DNA of 64,000 bases. Source: Perkinsus olseni (lineage: Eukaryota; Perkinsozoa; Perkinsida; Perkinsidae). The stretch lies in NCBI GenBank assembly GCA_013115135.1, contig JABANP010000003.1, positions 186,001-250,000 on the forward strand. Direction: 5' to 3'. This document shows, one piece after another, positions 1 through 11,931 of this stretch. Within the stretch, counting starts at the first letter, position 1. Every line of letters starts with the position of its first letter. The notes under the pieces were generated by a model. The model was given only the letters and a program-made list of their open reading frames with translations, was not told where the DNA came from and did not search any database. A program made the position numbers and the translations under genes.

Positions 1-173
1 CAATAACCACCATCCTTGTTAAGGAGCCCGAAGCATACACCGTTGCCCTTACAGTAGGAGCCCCAACCATAACTCGCGCACAAGGGAGTCTCGTCACACA
101 GCTGCTGGCAGTACTCGTCAGGGCTGGCCAGAGCCGTAGCGAGTAGAGCTGCAAGAACACCGAAGGACTTCAT
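1..173 (-). CDS. Small secreted Cys-rich protein, 5' part only
   Basis: Reading from the ATG at 173 on the minus strand, the product begins with a clear signal peptide (MKSFGVLAALLATALA, residues 1-16). The mature part follows, starting SPDEYCQQLCDE, with at least five cysteines in about 40 residues. It runs off the left edge after about 57 codons, so the C-terminus and stop are not visible. The sequence shows a secreted, probably disulfide-bonded small protein. I do not recognise a family. A start further upstream is unlikely because the hydrophobic stretch begins directly at this Met. Confidence 0.7.
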   Translation of the reverse strand, partial: MKSFGVLAALLATALASPDEYCQQLCDETPLCASYGWGSYCKGNGVCFGLLNKDGGY

Positions 174-675
174 AAAGGCAATATCAACTAAAAAGGAGAA
201 ATGTTGTTGGCAAGATTCAACAAACCGCGAACACTACAATTTGACGAGAGAAGAGAACGAGCAAAGCCTAGCGAATTGAACCACGCTACGAGCACGACCG
301 CGCCAGTTCAAATCCGTCACAAACACTGGGACGATTGAGTGGCAGGAAATCTGACTCGGGCATCGCTATGCTAGAAATGACGCAGGTCTCGTCAGAATAC
401 CTGAACAGCTTAGTACGACTCCACAGAGAATTGCAGAGTTTTATCCGCGGGTGTTCGTGACCAACTCATTCGAAAGATCATCAGATTGATCGACTACTCA
501 AACAAAACTCTCCACGTGACGAGAGAATCCTGTTAGCTGCAACATGTTCATTTTCCATTACTAGGAGGGTCATGCTGGACGAAGTCTGAGATGTGAGCAG
601 CTACCCAGTAGAAATAGGGCCGTACTGCAGAACGAGCCAGTCACTGGTGTACCAGAGTCCCCGTGTATCTTGCTG
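174..675. other. Intergenic, no gene seen
   Basis: This is about 500 bases between the start of the secreted-protein gene at 173 and the stop of the membrane-protein gene at 676, both on the minus strand. No convincing exon, tRNA or repeat is visible. It should hold the promoter of the small secreted protein and the 3' UTR of its neighbour. Confidence 0.5.
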
Positions 676-2330
676 TCATTGCGGCCGTCTGCGCATCGCC
701 GAGGTTCCATCAGCATTTTGTCCAACTGCCATATTCGGGTGGTAGTAGCGGTTGCGGTCCTCCTCGTCATCCTCGCTGTCATCGGACATCTCACCATTAC
801 GAACTTTCTCCTGAGGGCATGGCGATAGGACTTCCCCTGGCCTTCGCCTCGTGGGTGGTAGCGCACTCAAGTCAGATGCCGCGAGGTTACTGGACCGAAC
901 GGTTAACGCACCGCGTCCGAGAGGCACTCGCGAAAAATAGCGTTATTCGACAGACCTGATCGGTCGGGCTCAAGGAATAGAACCACGGAATATCTTCAGC
1001 TCGGCAGAACTCCGTACCATCTCCTCCAGCCTCCACAACATCTAAGAATTCGACAATAAGAAGACCGAATCACAAGCCCGGAAGCTCGCAGACGCAATGC
1101 GAAGATTCTCTCACTCGCGTAGCTTATGGCGTACAGGGTAAGTTGAAGAGGCACAGGATGAGGGGAATGACGCCGAAGGGAACAATGATGAGATGAAGAC
1201 GAGGGCCGCAATAAAAAATGATGTCGATGGGGTAAGGCAGCACGTCCGAGCTGAAAAAGACAAGGAGTTGGAGGGGTCCGAGGACAAGCGGTAGGATACG
1301 CCATGGACTCGACTAGAGGATTCGTGAAGGCTGCCGCGACCATAGCGGCGCCCATCTTGGCAGTCTGATGTTGCTCCGCCTGACCACTCTTCATGATGAG
1401 ATAGTTCTACCAAGGATTCAGGTGAGAGTTGGAGTACGTAGCGGCCCTACGCCTGGGAGAAGCTGCGCGTAGAAGGAGCGCACTTTGAACCCGAAGTGGA
1501 TGCCATAGGTTATCCACCTGACTGAGGTACTATCATTCACTCGTGCAAAACCTCTCGCGGGAGGCCTCGTAGCTGCAGAGCGTGAAGGGAAGGCGGTACC
1601 ACTCACAGGATCCCCGATAGGAATAGCATAGACACGTAGAGGCGGGAGAGAGGGAGCTTCCCAGTTCCAGTTGACATGGCCAGAGCCGCCATACCAACCA
1701 TCACAGTCATCAGAGAGAAACTCCAGGTCAATATCGGGTTCCAATAGAGGAGCTCTGAGTGCAAGGAGGAGGCAGAACAGTCCTTGGCCAGTCTAGGTGT
1801 GATCTACCATCCCTCAGCCACGGTATGTACTGTACAGCTTCGTGAAGGTAGAAGTGGGTAATTATCGAGCAGTTGGTGATGGTGATCACAGCCAGCGACG
1901 TGGCGCTAACCACCATTCCTAAGACAGAGCGGCCCCGGGATAGAGGAGAATAACAGTATCACCTCCCTTAAGAGGAAGACAACAGCAAGAGCTGCAACTC
2001 ATCCTGACTCACAAAAGACCTGTTCATAGGGAAACAGATTGCCCATCAGAGTGACGAGACAGCAGGCAGCCTTCGAAGCCAGTGACACAACGCAACAGAG
2101 TCCTGTCCCAGTTACGGTTCTACCGTTCCTACAGCTACCAACTTCAAGGGCAATACAACGGGCATCCAACCTCAGCAAATCGGTTATGAGCGCACGTGCA
2201 ACAGAGGGTGAGAACGATGACGATGACGACGATGCCCACCAAGAGAGAGACGATACTAACAATGTACATGTCGACTTGCGAAGTGATGGGCCCTACAGGA
2301 GGAGGCCCGAGAACTGCTGTTGGTAATTAT
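676..2330 (-). CDS. Multi-pass membrane protein with acidic cytosolic tail, multi-exon
   Basis: Several minus-strand exon-like pieces with splice signals make up one probable gene. An exon with Met at 2269 encodes a strong transmembrane segment (IVSLLVGIVVIVIVLTLCC). An exon ending near 1806 begins MVVSATSLAVITITN, also hydrophobic. An exon at about 1609-1757, after a CTCAG acceptor, carries LEPDIDLEFLSDDCDGWYGG and ends at a GTGAGT donor. Another hydrophobic exon near 1140-1250 reads LHLIIVPFGVIPLILCLFN. The last exon ends at 676 with an acidic tail (MSDDSEDDEEDRNRYY). Together these suggest a plasma- or endomembrane protein with at least three membrane spans and a charged C-terminal tail. 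The family is not recognised, and the 5' end and exact joins are uncertain. Confidence 0.5.
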
Positions 2331-2390
2331 CAACAATACTACATTCGACAGAGGAGGTGTGCCAACAGTTGACAATCGTTCGAGTGGACT

Positions 2391-4551
2391 TCAACGGGCA
2401 CTGCCTGGAGGGGCGGAGACCGCGGTCCCTTTCCGAAACAGCCGATTGAGCTCCGTTTCCCTCTCACTCTCCTCATCCGAGCTACTGTCGCTAGAGCTGC
2501 TACCCCCACTACTCGAGCTGCTAGAACTACTGGAATTAGCCCGCCGCCTCCTCTGCGCTTCCTGTAGCTGCGCTAACGCCCTCTGTTGCGCCACTATCTC
2601 TCGAGCTCGTTCCTCGTTCTCCTTAACCTTCTGATTGCGAAGATTCAACAGCCTCGCCACATACCGCTTCAAGTTCCTCTGATCTCTCGGGGCCATCATG
2701 TCAACATCCAACTCCTGCAGTATTCCGGTTGTAGGGTCCAGAACCACCCCTGGACAGTTGCGCAGCTTCTTTTCAACTACTTGGCAAAGGTCCTCAGGCG
2801 TTAGCTGGTTCATATCCTCCTCCAATTTCACCTTCTCTTCCGCCGTCAAAGGGAGCGCAGGTCCTCTGGCACCCCCTACAGCCCCCACCTTCGCCGAGTT
2901 CTCCTTCGCAGCGGAGCCACCACTGGCCCGGGGAGTTTCGCTGAGATTTGAAACGAACTGCGTCAGCTCAGAGATCCTGTCCTGTAACTGCTCTATCTGG
3001 GCCGTCAACTCCGACTCCGATGCCTTGGATCCACCACTTGAAATCTTGCTCTTCTTACGAGATTCCTTAACGCTCTCCTTATCCTTGCTCTTATGAGCAA
3101 CAGGCTGCTTACTGCCCTTGTGACCCCCACTAGCCTGATGCCTGTGTGTGCTCGAAGTCGGAGTAGCCTCAGGTGGCTCCTCGATCGCCGGATACTGCGC
3201 TTCAACATATTCCGCATTCCCAATCCGATAGGAGGCGTCGAACATCAATTCTGTGCACAATTTATTCAACCGCTCCGCGGCTTTGAAGGGTTGCGAGGTT
3301 TTAGGATAATTTCTCAATGCAAATCTTACAAGTCGACGTAAGTCCCTCTCCAACTCCAAATGGGTATTGTACTTTCCCTCCTCAACCATGTGCCGGACGT
3401 GTCCTAAATTAATCGGCAGCTGGCATGCACTAAAGCTGACCCCCTCGATTTGCCGAGGTAGCACCGGATGGCTGAACCAATACGGTATGCTATCAGCACC
3501 GGAAAAGCCCTGGTCGGCCTCTATTGTGTTCAAGACTCCCAAGAAAACTGATCGGAAGTGGGCTCCATCTTCGCCCATCTTCGACACTGCTCCCCTCGGC
3601 ATCATAATACGTGCTCCTGGATCCTTGCCACTCATCAAGATCGGACTCCCCGAGGCAGTAGTCGGTGCTGCCGAGACATTGACGGGCACGCTACTCTTCT
3701 TTGTAGTCGAAGCCCGTCTGGGTGTGAGGCTCTGCCCCGTCTTTTGCTCATCCACAGTACTCATCTTCATACTCGAGCTTGGCGAGTCGGGCAGGGAGGC
3801 AACGTTCTCTCCCTGAAATTTATCACTGCTCCAAGAAACAAGTCAACCCAGCTAGCCGAAGCGTTCCGAGTACGAACACAGACAATTCCAGAAATTTCGT
3901 TCCAGAAAACGAAACTCCGGAGGTAGCAACACTATCCGCAGATAAGCCCTAGCAGAAGTCAATAGCGGCTTCTCAAATCAACTCACTAGCTATGTCAGTC
4001 ACTGAACGTACTCGATAGTTTCAAAAAGGAAAATCCCTACCGCTCGGTGCGGAGCAGATTCCCGCCCAACCATCTACTACCCTTTTCCTCTTCCCCGCGG
4101 CGCTCCTCCTCCTTAGTGCAGGCGAGCTATCGCTCACTCCATCTAGGGTACTGCTCGAGCGAGCTGCCGCCGTAGACTCCCTAGTCCTTCGCCGAACCGA
4201 GACCGCAGCCGCAAAGGACAGCTCCGCTCGAGGAGAAGCTGGAGGAGTCTTCACTTCCTCGAAGGCAAATCCAGATTCTTGCAACGCCTCGCACACCGAT
4301 CCCAGCTCGGGCTCCGAGAGAAAGAGTTCTCCTCGGAAAGAATGACCGGCAGGCTCGCGATTAACGGATGGGCCCAGCGAGACGGTATCCTGAGCATTGC
4401 CAGCATCGGGAGGCGCCGGCTCAGCAGCCTTCTCGAGCTTCACCGGTGCGGTGGCTTCGTCTGCCGACGAGGGAGTCTGGCTCATGTCCACGTCCGCAGC
4501 GTTTGTCTCGGCCGCAGGGGTTGCCGCCTCCGGTGTAGTAATGTTGCTCAT
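2391..4551 (-). CDS. BET-type protein: single bromodomain plus ET (NET) domain
   Basis: Two exons join in phase: 4081-4551 (donor GTAGTA after a KRKR basic patch) and 2391-3812 (acceptor TTTCAG), giving about 630 residues. The first exon is low-complexity, Ala/Ser/Pro-rich and nuclear-looking. The second carries a bromodomain at roughly residues 240-350: PYWFSHPV, then LPINLGHVRHMVEEGKYNTH (the ZA loop and helix A-B region), then FALRNYPKTS near the acetyl-lysine pocket. A Lys/Ser-rich linker and a coiled coil follow. An ET domain lies at about residues 475-545 (PLTAEEKVKLEEDMNQL, later LKRYVARLL). The C-terminus is a run of serines with acidic residues. BET proteins read acetylated histones and recruit transcription factors. 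One bromodomain plus ET resembles plant GTE and protist BDF proteins rather than animal two-bromodomain BETs. The family call is strong; the N-terminal exon is inferred from the phase match. Confidence 0.8.
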
Positions 4552-4743
4552 GCTGGTCGAAGGGAAACCCTTGAAAGGATGCCTTCAGCCAGTCAGCCCA
4601 ATAGTTCTGGGGTCCACCAGCTCGCACTCAGTCAGTTTCCATCAACGCGAGAACAAGTTGGGAGAAATCTGGTATGTAACAATAGGCGCAATGGATCGAC
4701 TATATCACCAGCAGGCCAATCGTCATTGGCCAGTCCCATCTTC

Positions 4744-5559
4744 CTAATGGGCCTTGGCGTACTTCTTGGAAGGCTTAGCGCCCTTACCCTTCTTTGGAGC
4801 ATCATCCTCCTCAGTTGCCTCCATGAACTGGTTGAGAAGGGCCGAGAAACCGCTCTTCTGAGGGTTCACGCCACCGAACGGCCGCCGCAGGGCCCTGACA
4901 AATACAGCATGGAACAACCTCAAACCAAAGGGTACTTTACCTGTGCTCGTGAGGATCTTGCTTCAGTATATGCAGCTTAAAGACCTCCGAGTCGGTCAGA
5001 GCGGTAAGAGCCATGACTGAACTTAGGATCAGCGGCTGGACGAAGCCCATCCTATAGTGGATGAATACGACCTGAAAATGAGTAGGACGGTGCCGCTTCG
5101 TAGGTTGCCCAGATACCCACAGGGGTCCGGCGAGGCTTGAATACTTACAATGAGTATTTGGATGAGCTGATTCTGCACAAGATCCATTAGCTTGCCAGTA
5201 TCATATTGGTTAACGGTCATAGCCTCAACTGGCTCCATCTGTCCTAGACCTGCTCATCACAACTCGGTTGCCACGACCGTGAGACCGTGAGCACTACCAG
5301 CGTCCTTCTCATGAGCAGGGACGATCTCTTTATCTCCCTCAGTGTTCCCCCTTATACTTCTATAAATCATCAAAAACACTCCCGTCTGTGCCGCGAGGCG
5401 GATCGCAAAAATGATTCGACCGATTATGGTCATCTGGTCCTCGCTGAGCGGCAGTTGCTTGAGTAATAACAATATGCCGATGGGAAGCAAAGCGCGCCAG
5501 AGCTTCGGTTTCTGAGGGGGCAACGGCTGCGACTCGTTCTTCCGCTTGGATTGGGCCAT
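4744..5559 (-). CDS. SND3/PHO88-family ER protein-targeting factor
   Basis: Four exons keep frame exactly: 5298-5559, 5149-5249, 4941-5071 and 4744-4894, 645 nt for 214 residues. PHO88/SND3 is an ER membrane protein of the SRP-independent (SND) targeting route. The family pattern is visible in order: an N-terminal hydrophobic segment (ALLPIGILLLL), an IIFAIRLAAQTGVFLMIYR membrane stretch, MTVNQYDTGKLMDL (the family's TTV-x-EYD-type motif), VVFIHYRMGFVQPLILSSVM, FKLHILKQDPHEHRALRRPF, and a Lys-rich C-terminus (KKGKGAKPSKKYAKAH). Length is close to the usual 180-220. The start MAQSKRK at 5559 gives the normal family N-terminus; longer reading frames upstream lack similarity. It lies close downstream of the BET gene's 5' end, on the same strand. 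Confidence 0.85.
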
Positions 5560-6987
5560 ATCAAACGTGAGTGGGCAACACTGATGAATACGGCCATGGA
5601 CTTTCCTACGCGCTCTGCGACCAACGGGACAGAGTGGACAGAATTCTCCCTCGAAAACCTCATGCCCCAATAGATGATACTAGCAGGAGCTCTCGTCGGA
5701 CCTACTGTACTTTCCTGTAACATGGACCCAGAGAGACAGCCTGCTCGTGCTAGTTCACGAGATGAGAGCACCGAATACCAACTCCCGACAGCTTTCCTGC
5801 TCATTAGGACCCTACCACAGCTTGGGCGCCAATTGCTCCGTTCAATGCACGCATGGGTCGAGCAATGACAGAAGCTGGATTTAGAGCCTCAGGTGGCATT
5901 CTCGATTCGTAAAGTTCAGTAGCACCTCGGAATCCCAGGGAAATCGTTCGACAACGAAACCTTAGGAATGGGCGAGCGAGAAGTGACGCGGCGGAGCGAA
6001 GCGTTTCATATTTTGCAATTTGATGGGCGGAGCGAAGTGAGACCCGTTGCGCATTTTTTGGCGACCATCACTGCGCAGAATGGGCTCTCATGTTTTGCAG
6101 CCGGTGCCTGAGCTCTTGTGACGACACCGGTCCCTATAGCCAACCCAGGACGTGTCGGGCACCGTATGTAATCGACAACCACGAACTCCGAGTGGTCTCC
6201 CCTATTAACAGTAGTGATACTCGGGAGGCACGAATCGGGACTTCCTATCATTCTTCGGTCAGGTTTGTCTCGCCTGAGAGGGGAGTATATGACAAATCTG
6301 ACTTCGACCCAGCGCGGTGGGGCGGCGCTTTATGGTACTTCGGTAACCCCAGCGTGGATGGATGCGATATCGCCGAGAACCCGGCAAATACTCATGAGGG
6401 CTCGGGGATTCACGACTCACTCGTCACGGTAGTAGGGATGGTTCGCCCGGGGAACCGGAAATAGTCGCTGGGACAACGCTACAGGAGGCCTCAGCGGACA
6501 TATCCTCAGGTCGAGGCCGCTGGCCCATATCGTCCCCCCTCATGGTGGTGACACGGCAGTCCCACTGGACACAGGAAGGAGCAGTGTGCATGTTAGTGCC
6601 GTGTGAATTAGCCACGAGAAGCATTTACCAGCATACCGATGGAGACCTAGCTGATCTTGCGTTGTTAATAGTCGTTTTAACCACTGCTCATGACAGTTGC
6701 ATTGTATGTCCAGCTCCTGCTTGCCTTACCGACTCCACAATGCTAGTACAGAGGAAACGAGGTGTTACGGGATGGGTATTCACTTTTCCCGCGCTCTAGC
6801 CAGCTTCAGCGGTCACTAAATTAGTAGCCGAAATTAGACGCTTTCCATAACCCCTGGCTCGTGGACCATACTATCATTCATCGTGGGACACTCTGAGTGC
6901 GAGATCTTACAGTAGTCGCGCTGTAATCCGTACACTGCGTTACACTAGAGCATATTTCTGCTCTCCTTTGGTGGAAGCGCGGCGCCA
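5560..6987. other. Divergent intergenic region, no gene seen
   Basis: This 1.4 kb lies between the minus-strand SND3 start and the plus-strand carboxypeptidase start, so it should contain both promoters. I see no exon with protein-like composition. The only repetition noted is a short GGCGGAGCGAAG motif occurring twice, near 5989 and 6027. Confidence 0.45.
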
Positions 6988-9900
6988 ATGTCCATCGCAG
7001 GTGCATTTGCATGGCTAGTGCTTTCTGTGTTTGTCCTCACACTTCATATCATACGACCTTGTTACGCCCAACGGGTTGAGGAAGAGCCAAGTGGACCCTA
7101 CAAGTAATGCTACGACGGAAGGTCTTCGGAAATCTTAGCGTCGGTGCTTGTCAATCAGGCGAGTTTAGGGATGCAAGCCCAACTTGTTCGGTTCCGGAAG
7201 CGTATGGTCTTCGCTATGGCAGGTTCCTGAAATATGTTCAGATGGTCAATCGAATTAACGAGTTGGCTGAGCGGTACCCCGATATTGTGGAGGTCTTCGA
7301 TGCCTTGGAAGCCTGGCCGGAAATAGCCGACTTCAGTAAAGAAGATTTGCTTTGTGGGAAGGAGACGTAATCATTGCGGGTTGGGGGGGCCTCTGCCGTC
7401 GATGAAACCACCGGATGCTTGAATGATGCACCACTGCAATCCGGTGAACTGGGAGATGTTAGTTGCCCTCTTCTCGGTGACCGGAAGCCTTTTCGCGATC
7501 TTAGGTGCAAGTTCCTGGTCATGCGTTTGGGTAATAGGGCCCTCCAAGCGGACACTACCCCAGAGGTAATACTGACTCCCATGTTTGGGAGGGGCTCAGA
7601 TTCTCCGGAGCAGGTATTCTTCTCGGGGAGAGCTCCATGGTAATGAGCGAACGGGTCCGAATGCGCTCATCGAGATGGTATCGGAGCTGGCCAGAAAGTA
7701 TTACTCGGGAAGGCCCGAAGAGGAGGATACGAAGGAGGTTCGATGGTAGTACGGGCACGCGGCAAAGCCTTGAAGCAGAAGTGATTTGATCCTGCCTGAG
7801 TTCAAAGGGGCTAGGTCATGACCCTCGCCAGACTAGTGGATAGTCGAGGGAGCGTGATCGTTCAGGTTGATCGATCGTCGAAGTACGTACATTATACCCA
7901 TGACCAATCCATATGGCTACTATCATAGTGTCCGATTTGAGAAGTTCCGTCAACGCGACGCGAATAGGGACTTCCCGTATCAGCAGAAGGGTTGCATGGT
8001 CACTATCACTGCGAGAGTCGTCAACGAGCTCTATCGAAGGTAATCATGCCCGATCAGAGATCCGTCGTAACTTGTGGAGGTGAAGTGTGAGCTAGCTAAT
8101 GACTCAGGCACCTGTTCCAGCTGTCTGTTACTTTCCATGGTGGAGTGAGGGTACTTTCTTACGCATGGGGTAGCAACAACCATAAGGCTGCGGGGAAGAG
8201 TACTAATGCGCCCGATCTGGCGGCTGTCGTGGACGTGGCGAGTCTCATGCGAGTAGTACAGGGTGAACATCTGGCCGTGTTTCTCTCCTTGGATCAAGCA
8301 CCACAATTCAAGGCGAATGAGTTCACCGGACTATTTTTTAGGAATCCGCAGGTCGCACAACCGAGGGCGACTTTTGGTACCCAATGGGGACAATGACGGA
8401 CACAGTGTACGCTGTTGACGGTGGCATGGAGGTAGCGACTGGGGTATCTCTCCCTGGTTCTCTCGTGGGTGTTCATGCGTCGTTGGGTAGGACTGGTCAT
8501 ACGGCGCTGGCTTTGAAGATCAGCCCGATCCAATCAACCAGTGTGAGCCGACCACGTACGGCGGCTATCCCCGGGAGAGGACAGACTACTCCAAGTTCAA
8601 AAACATCAGGTTGGAGGACTGCCGACTGGCGTCTTGCCACTGTCACTCGTCAGGTCCCTTACGTACTTGGTGGAGATGTCGGATTTGCACACCCCTAAGG
8701 TCGAGACTCTTGGTAGCAAGGAGGATATGTGGACTCAGAGACCGGACCTTGGTAGGGAAGGGGTGCAGTTGGGCCGACAGCCATGCTCTCATCATCATCA
8801 TCAGCGAATCATATTAATCGGAATGCCCACCTATCCATGAGCGTGATGGAGATGGTTGCGCCATCGATCATGTGGCGTATTGGTGACGGCGAGGTGGTCC
8901 AGGATGGAAAGTTGAGGAATATTTCCTGGTAGGTGAGCCTCTTTTACTATTGCCTTCCCTGGCTTTGGAACGAGCCTTCATGTCGATGTACAGAGGTAGT
9001 TTGCTCGGTAGGTACGCCCTGGGCTGTAGTCACGTGGATGCTTTGGAGGTGTGGTTGCTCCCCGGGGCCTGCTCGGCTGACGCTGAGACCATGCTTGGCC
9101 TCGGTGCAACGCGACAGTGGCCGCCAGATGGAGCCTACCGTATCGAAGGTGCTCAGTTCTCTAACGTAACACAGGCGGCGCTTGGCGTAGTTGCCATTGC
9201 CTTCTCGCAGGTTACATGCAGGCATCTGTCACTGTGGGACGAAGAGAAAGCGCAAAGCGATGCTAATGTGCAGAAACTAGATGGTCTACTTGTACCTGAG
9301 GTAGCACCCTATTCATTGGCCAGCACCTGGTTCACGGTGGAACGGTACAATTGTTGCATCTCAGTCGCTTCCACGTGGCGAGTATTGTCTTGCTGCGGTA
9401 GCAGAGTTTGACAAGAGTTGGAATAGGACGGACTCTCCAGACCCGAACGTGCCACCATGGAGCCATTTGGTCAACAGCCGGGTTCAGGACCACTACTCGT
9501 GGCAATGTGAAGGGCCATCACGGTAACGTCCTCAGCGGCTCATGTTGGGCGAGGTTATTGTTGCGTGCGTCAGGATCGAGGCGAGTCGACGACGGCTGTA
9601 CGGGGCGACGCCTTCGAGTCCCAGCATCAAGATAGGGAGCGCTGCTCGGCCCACGGAAGGAGATATCCCAGAGTTGTTGATCGAGACGGCTGCACCTCCC
9701 ACCCCGACGAAGGCGGCATGGCAACCGGTCTATCTTACTATGGTGTTTTTGAGAATGCCCTCTAGGGTTCCGATGATGGTCGAGATCGACGCGGCTGGCA
9801 AGAGAGGGTCGCTGCGAGCTAAGCCGGTCGGGAATCAGCGGTTGGCTCGAGGCACCTACTTGCTAGCACTTCAAGAATTCGGCGATCGGACCAACAGGGG

Positions 9901-10797
9901 CCGGAAGACTGAGTTGCTCACAGTGGACGTGGAGAGACGGGACCAGAGCATTGATGAGGAGTTTTCGTTCGGTGATATTAGCGGAGCGGAGCTCTCGGGC
10001 CGCGGAATGGTTTTGGAGTGGTACCCGAGGAAGTTGCGCACTGGCGGAGGTAATGTAGCCGACGGTGGGAAGGACTACGCTTGGGCTGTAATACCGAAGA
10101 TTGCCGGCGGAATCGATCCGCAGCCCGACGCTGACTTGCTTTGCGAATGGTCGGATGGCCAGGGCTATGTGGAAGTGGTTTCCAAGGACGTCGAGGGTGT
10201 CTTGTGCGGGGTTAACAGGACTCGAGCGCCAGTCGAGGTTCGGGCAGATTGCTGTGCTCAACTTCTTACTGCGGGAGAGCCCTTCGGAGTGTCGATGGAC
10301 GAGTCGAAGAAGTTGGCCGTCAACTTCAGGTTCGGCGAGGCTGGCAGGAGCGCGTGTAGGGCGTGCTCTGCTGGCGACAAGCTCACCTTGCGCTTGGCTC
10401 ATTCCGACTACAAGGAGTGCGTGCTGGGCCGCTTCTCTGCTGAGGACAGTGAGCTTGCCGGCGAGGTCGATTGCAGTGCCTTGAAAGCTCATATTGGCAG
10501 CTCGGTTGCCGTCACAGGAGTGGCATCGAACTTTGCTGCACTATTGATGATTTTCGGTGCTCTCTCGATCGTCTGCTGCCCCTTGACATGGTGTATCGGT
10601 CGATATCGGCGCCAGCGCAGGGAGAAGGGCGGCTGGCGGAGGCTCGGGGGGATCGAGAGATGGCATCTCTTGGAGAGCTTGATGACGAAGGGTCTCTGGT
10701 GGAAAGCCCTCTGGAGTCCCCGCATGGCGGTGTTTTCACTGACAGCGAAGATTCAGGGATCTCGGACCGTGGACTGAGTCGAGGCCCCAAGGAATAA
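6988..10797 (+). CDS. M14 zinc carboxypeptidase, type I membrane protein, multi-exon
   Basis: The first exon (ATG 6988) encodes a signal peptide ending near VLTLHIIRPCYA. Downstream exons show the M14 landmarks in order. A leading YGRFLKYVQMVNRINELAER, then a YPDIVEV segment, lies at about 7212-7290. The zinc motif HxxE is in ELHGNERTGPNA (His 7636, Glu 7645). Next come NPYGYYHSVRFEKF and the substrate-side motif DANRDFPY (7957). The third zinc ligand is in FHGGVRVLSYAWGS (His 8136). YGGYPRERTDY lies near 8560. The probable catalytic Glu is in SMSVMEMVAP (8849). After an extra C-terminal region there is one transmembrane span (NFAALLMIFGALSIVCC, about 10530) and a short basic then acidic tail ending at 10797. 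The likely role is removal of C-terminal residues from peptides at the cell surface or in the secretory path, as in carboxypeptidase D/M. The tail needs a one-base frame change at the G run 10646-10651. Exon borders are only partly resolved. Confidence 0.75.
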
Positions 10798-11661
10798 GTT
10801 GCCATATTTGCAATCATTGGTGTGTCCATTTCTGCTACTGTTTCTGAACATCAACTGAAGTAGTGTTGGTAATAGCTGGCGCTTGGGGTCGAGGATTCTC
10901 AGGGCTTTCGGGGGAGAATTACTACGACTTGCGTCCTTCGTCAGCCTTTTATTTGAAGAACTATTGCAGCCAAAAGTTGCCTGGTGGCGACGGGTCTATT
11001 ATGCTTTGGCTAAAGATCACCGTCGTTCCCACACTTGTCGTCCTGAGTCGGGTATCAGAAGTGGATGGCCCCAGGGTTGCAAAGGTCGCCATTAATCCGC
11101 CGGCTAGTGTTGATAGCGTTGACGGAGGTAGGGCCGTTCTCTGCTCCGACTGCTCGTACGCTACGCATCATCAGATGGATGCTGTAAATTCGTGTTGAGT
11201 GTAACTGAGTGGCCGTGCAATGGCTGGTGACGCCCAACTGATTGCTCTCGCGCTGAATGCAGCCTCCGTATATCGTTGGATCGCCGTGTACAGTCGCAGA
11301 CTCCTAAGCCGTTCTTAGATGTACTTCTGGATGTGGGTGAGGCAAGGGCCACACCAACGACTACAACTCCCATCACTTCTGCAACCACGAGTGAGTCACC
11401 TCGGATTCTTTGATCCACAGCAGACAATGCCAGCCGAAATGGACTTCACAGTACTCGGTGCGGCTGGCTATGAAATTTCTCCTCTTATCAGCAGCTAATG
11501 AGAGACCCGAATTTTGCGGGGTCAAATTTAAGTTCTTCATTTGTATCGTAGACCACTGCCTCCGCGGTCTTCGAGGAACGTCTCCTCAGAAAGTCTTGGA
11601 GAGGCACAGATTAGGATGCACTCCGGACCGGGTAACGAAACGCGGTTCGTGAACTGATGGA
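10798..11661. other. Unresolved stretch, possible 5' exons of the upstream paralogous locus
   Basis: No exon can be defended here. A plus-strand reading from 11001 begins with a hydrophobic stretch (MLWLKITVVPTLVVLS) that could be a signal peptide of the diverged gene copy continuing at 11932. The following joins are not clear. Confidence 0.25.
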
Positions 11662-11743
11662 CGACAGCGGCAGGATTCGAACCTGCGCGGGCAGAGCCCA
11701 GTGGATTTCTAGTCCACCTCCTTAACCACTCGGACACGCTGTC
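11662..11743 (-). tRNA. tRNA-Ser(AGA), copy 1
   Basis: This is an 82-nt class II tRNA on the minus strand. The acceptor stem GACAGCG pairs perfectly with CGCTGTC, and the discriminator is G, as expected for tRNA-Ser. The anticodon loop CTAGAAA has anticodon AGA (complement of 11708-11710), decoding UCU. A long variable arm (TGGGC-TCT-GCCCG) and the T loop TTCGAAT are present. There is no intron. It is identical to the copies at 14110 and 15064 and lies upstream of the Thr-rich exon of the diverged paralogous locus. Confidence 0.95.
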
Positions 11744-11931
11744 GTTGCGTGACATACTCGTGATAGGCTATGAATCATGGTATGATCATTATATTGGAGG
11801 GCGACATCAAATTCCTGACCATTTGGCTACTCGCGCAATACCATTATGCTTCGCGATGTCGTCACCACCTGTGGATTCATCATGAATTATGATGAACGGT
11901 CGGACTTTCTTCGTGCAAACCACTGCTTCAG

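Noticed and set aside
285..325. Possible tRNA B box (AGTTCAAATCC)
   Set aside because: The stem does not pair and no A box or acceptor stem is present.
11537..11755. Minus-strand open frame containing SVSEWLRRWTRNPLGSARAG, also seen over the other two tRNA copies
   Set aside because: This is a conceptual translation of the tRNA-Ser gene, a common false protein call.
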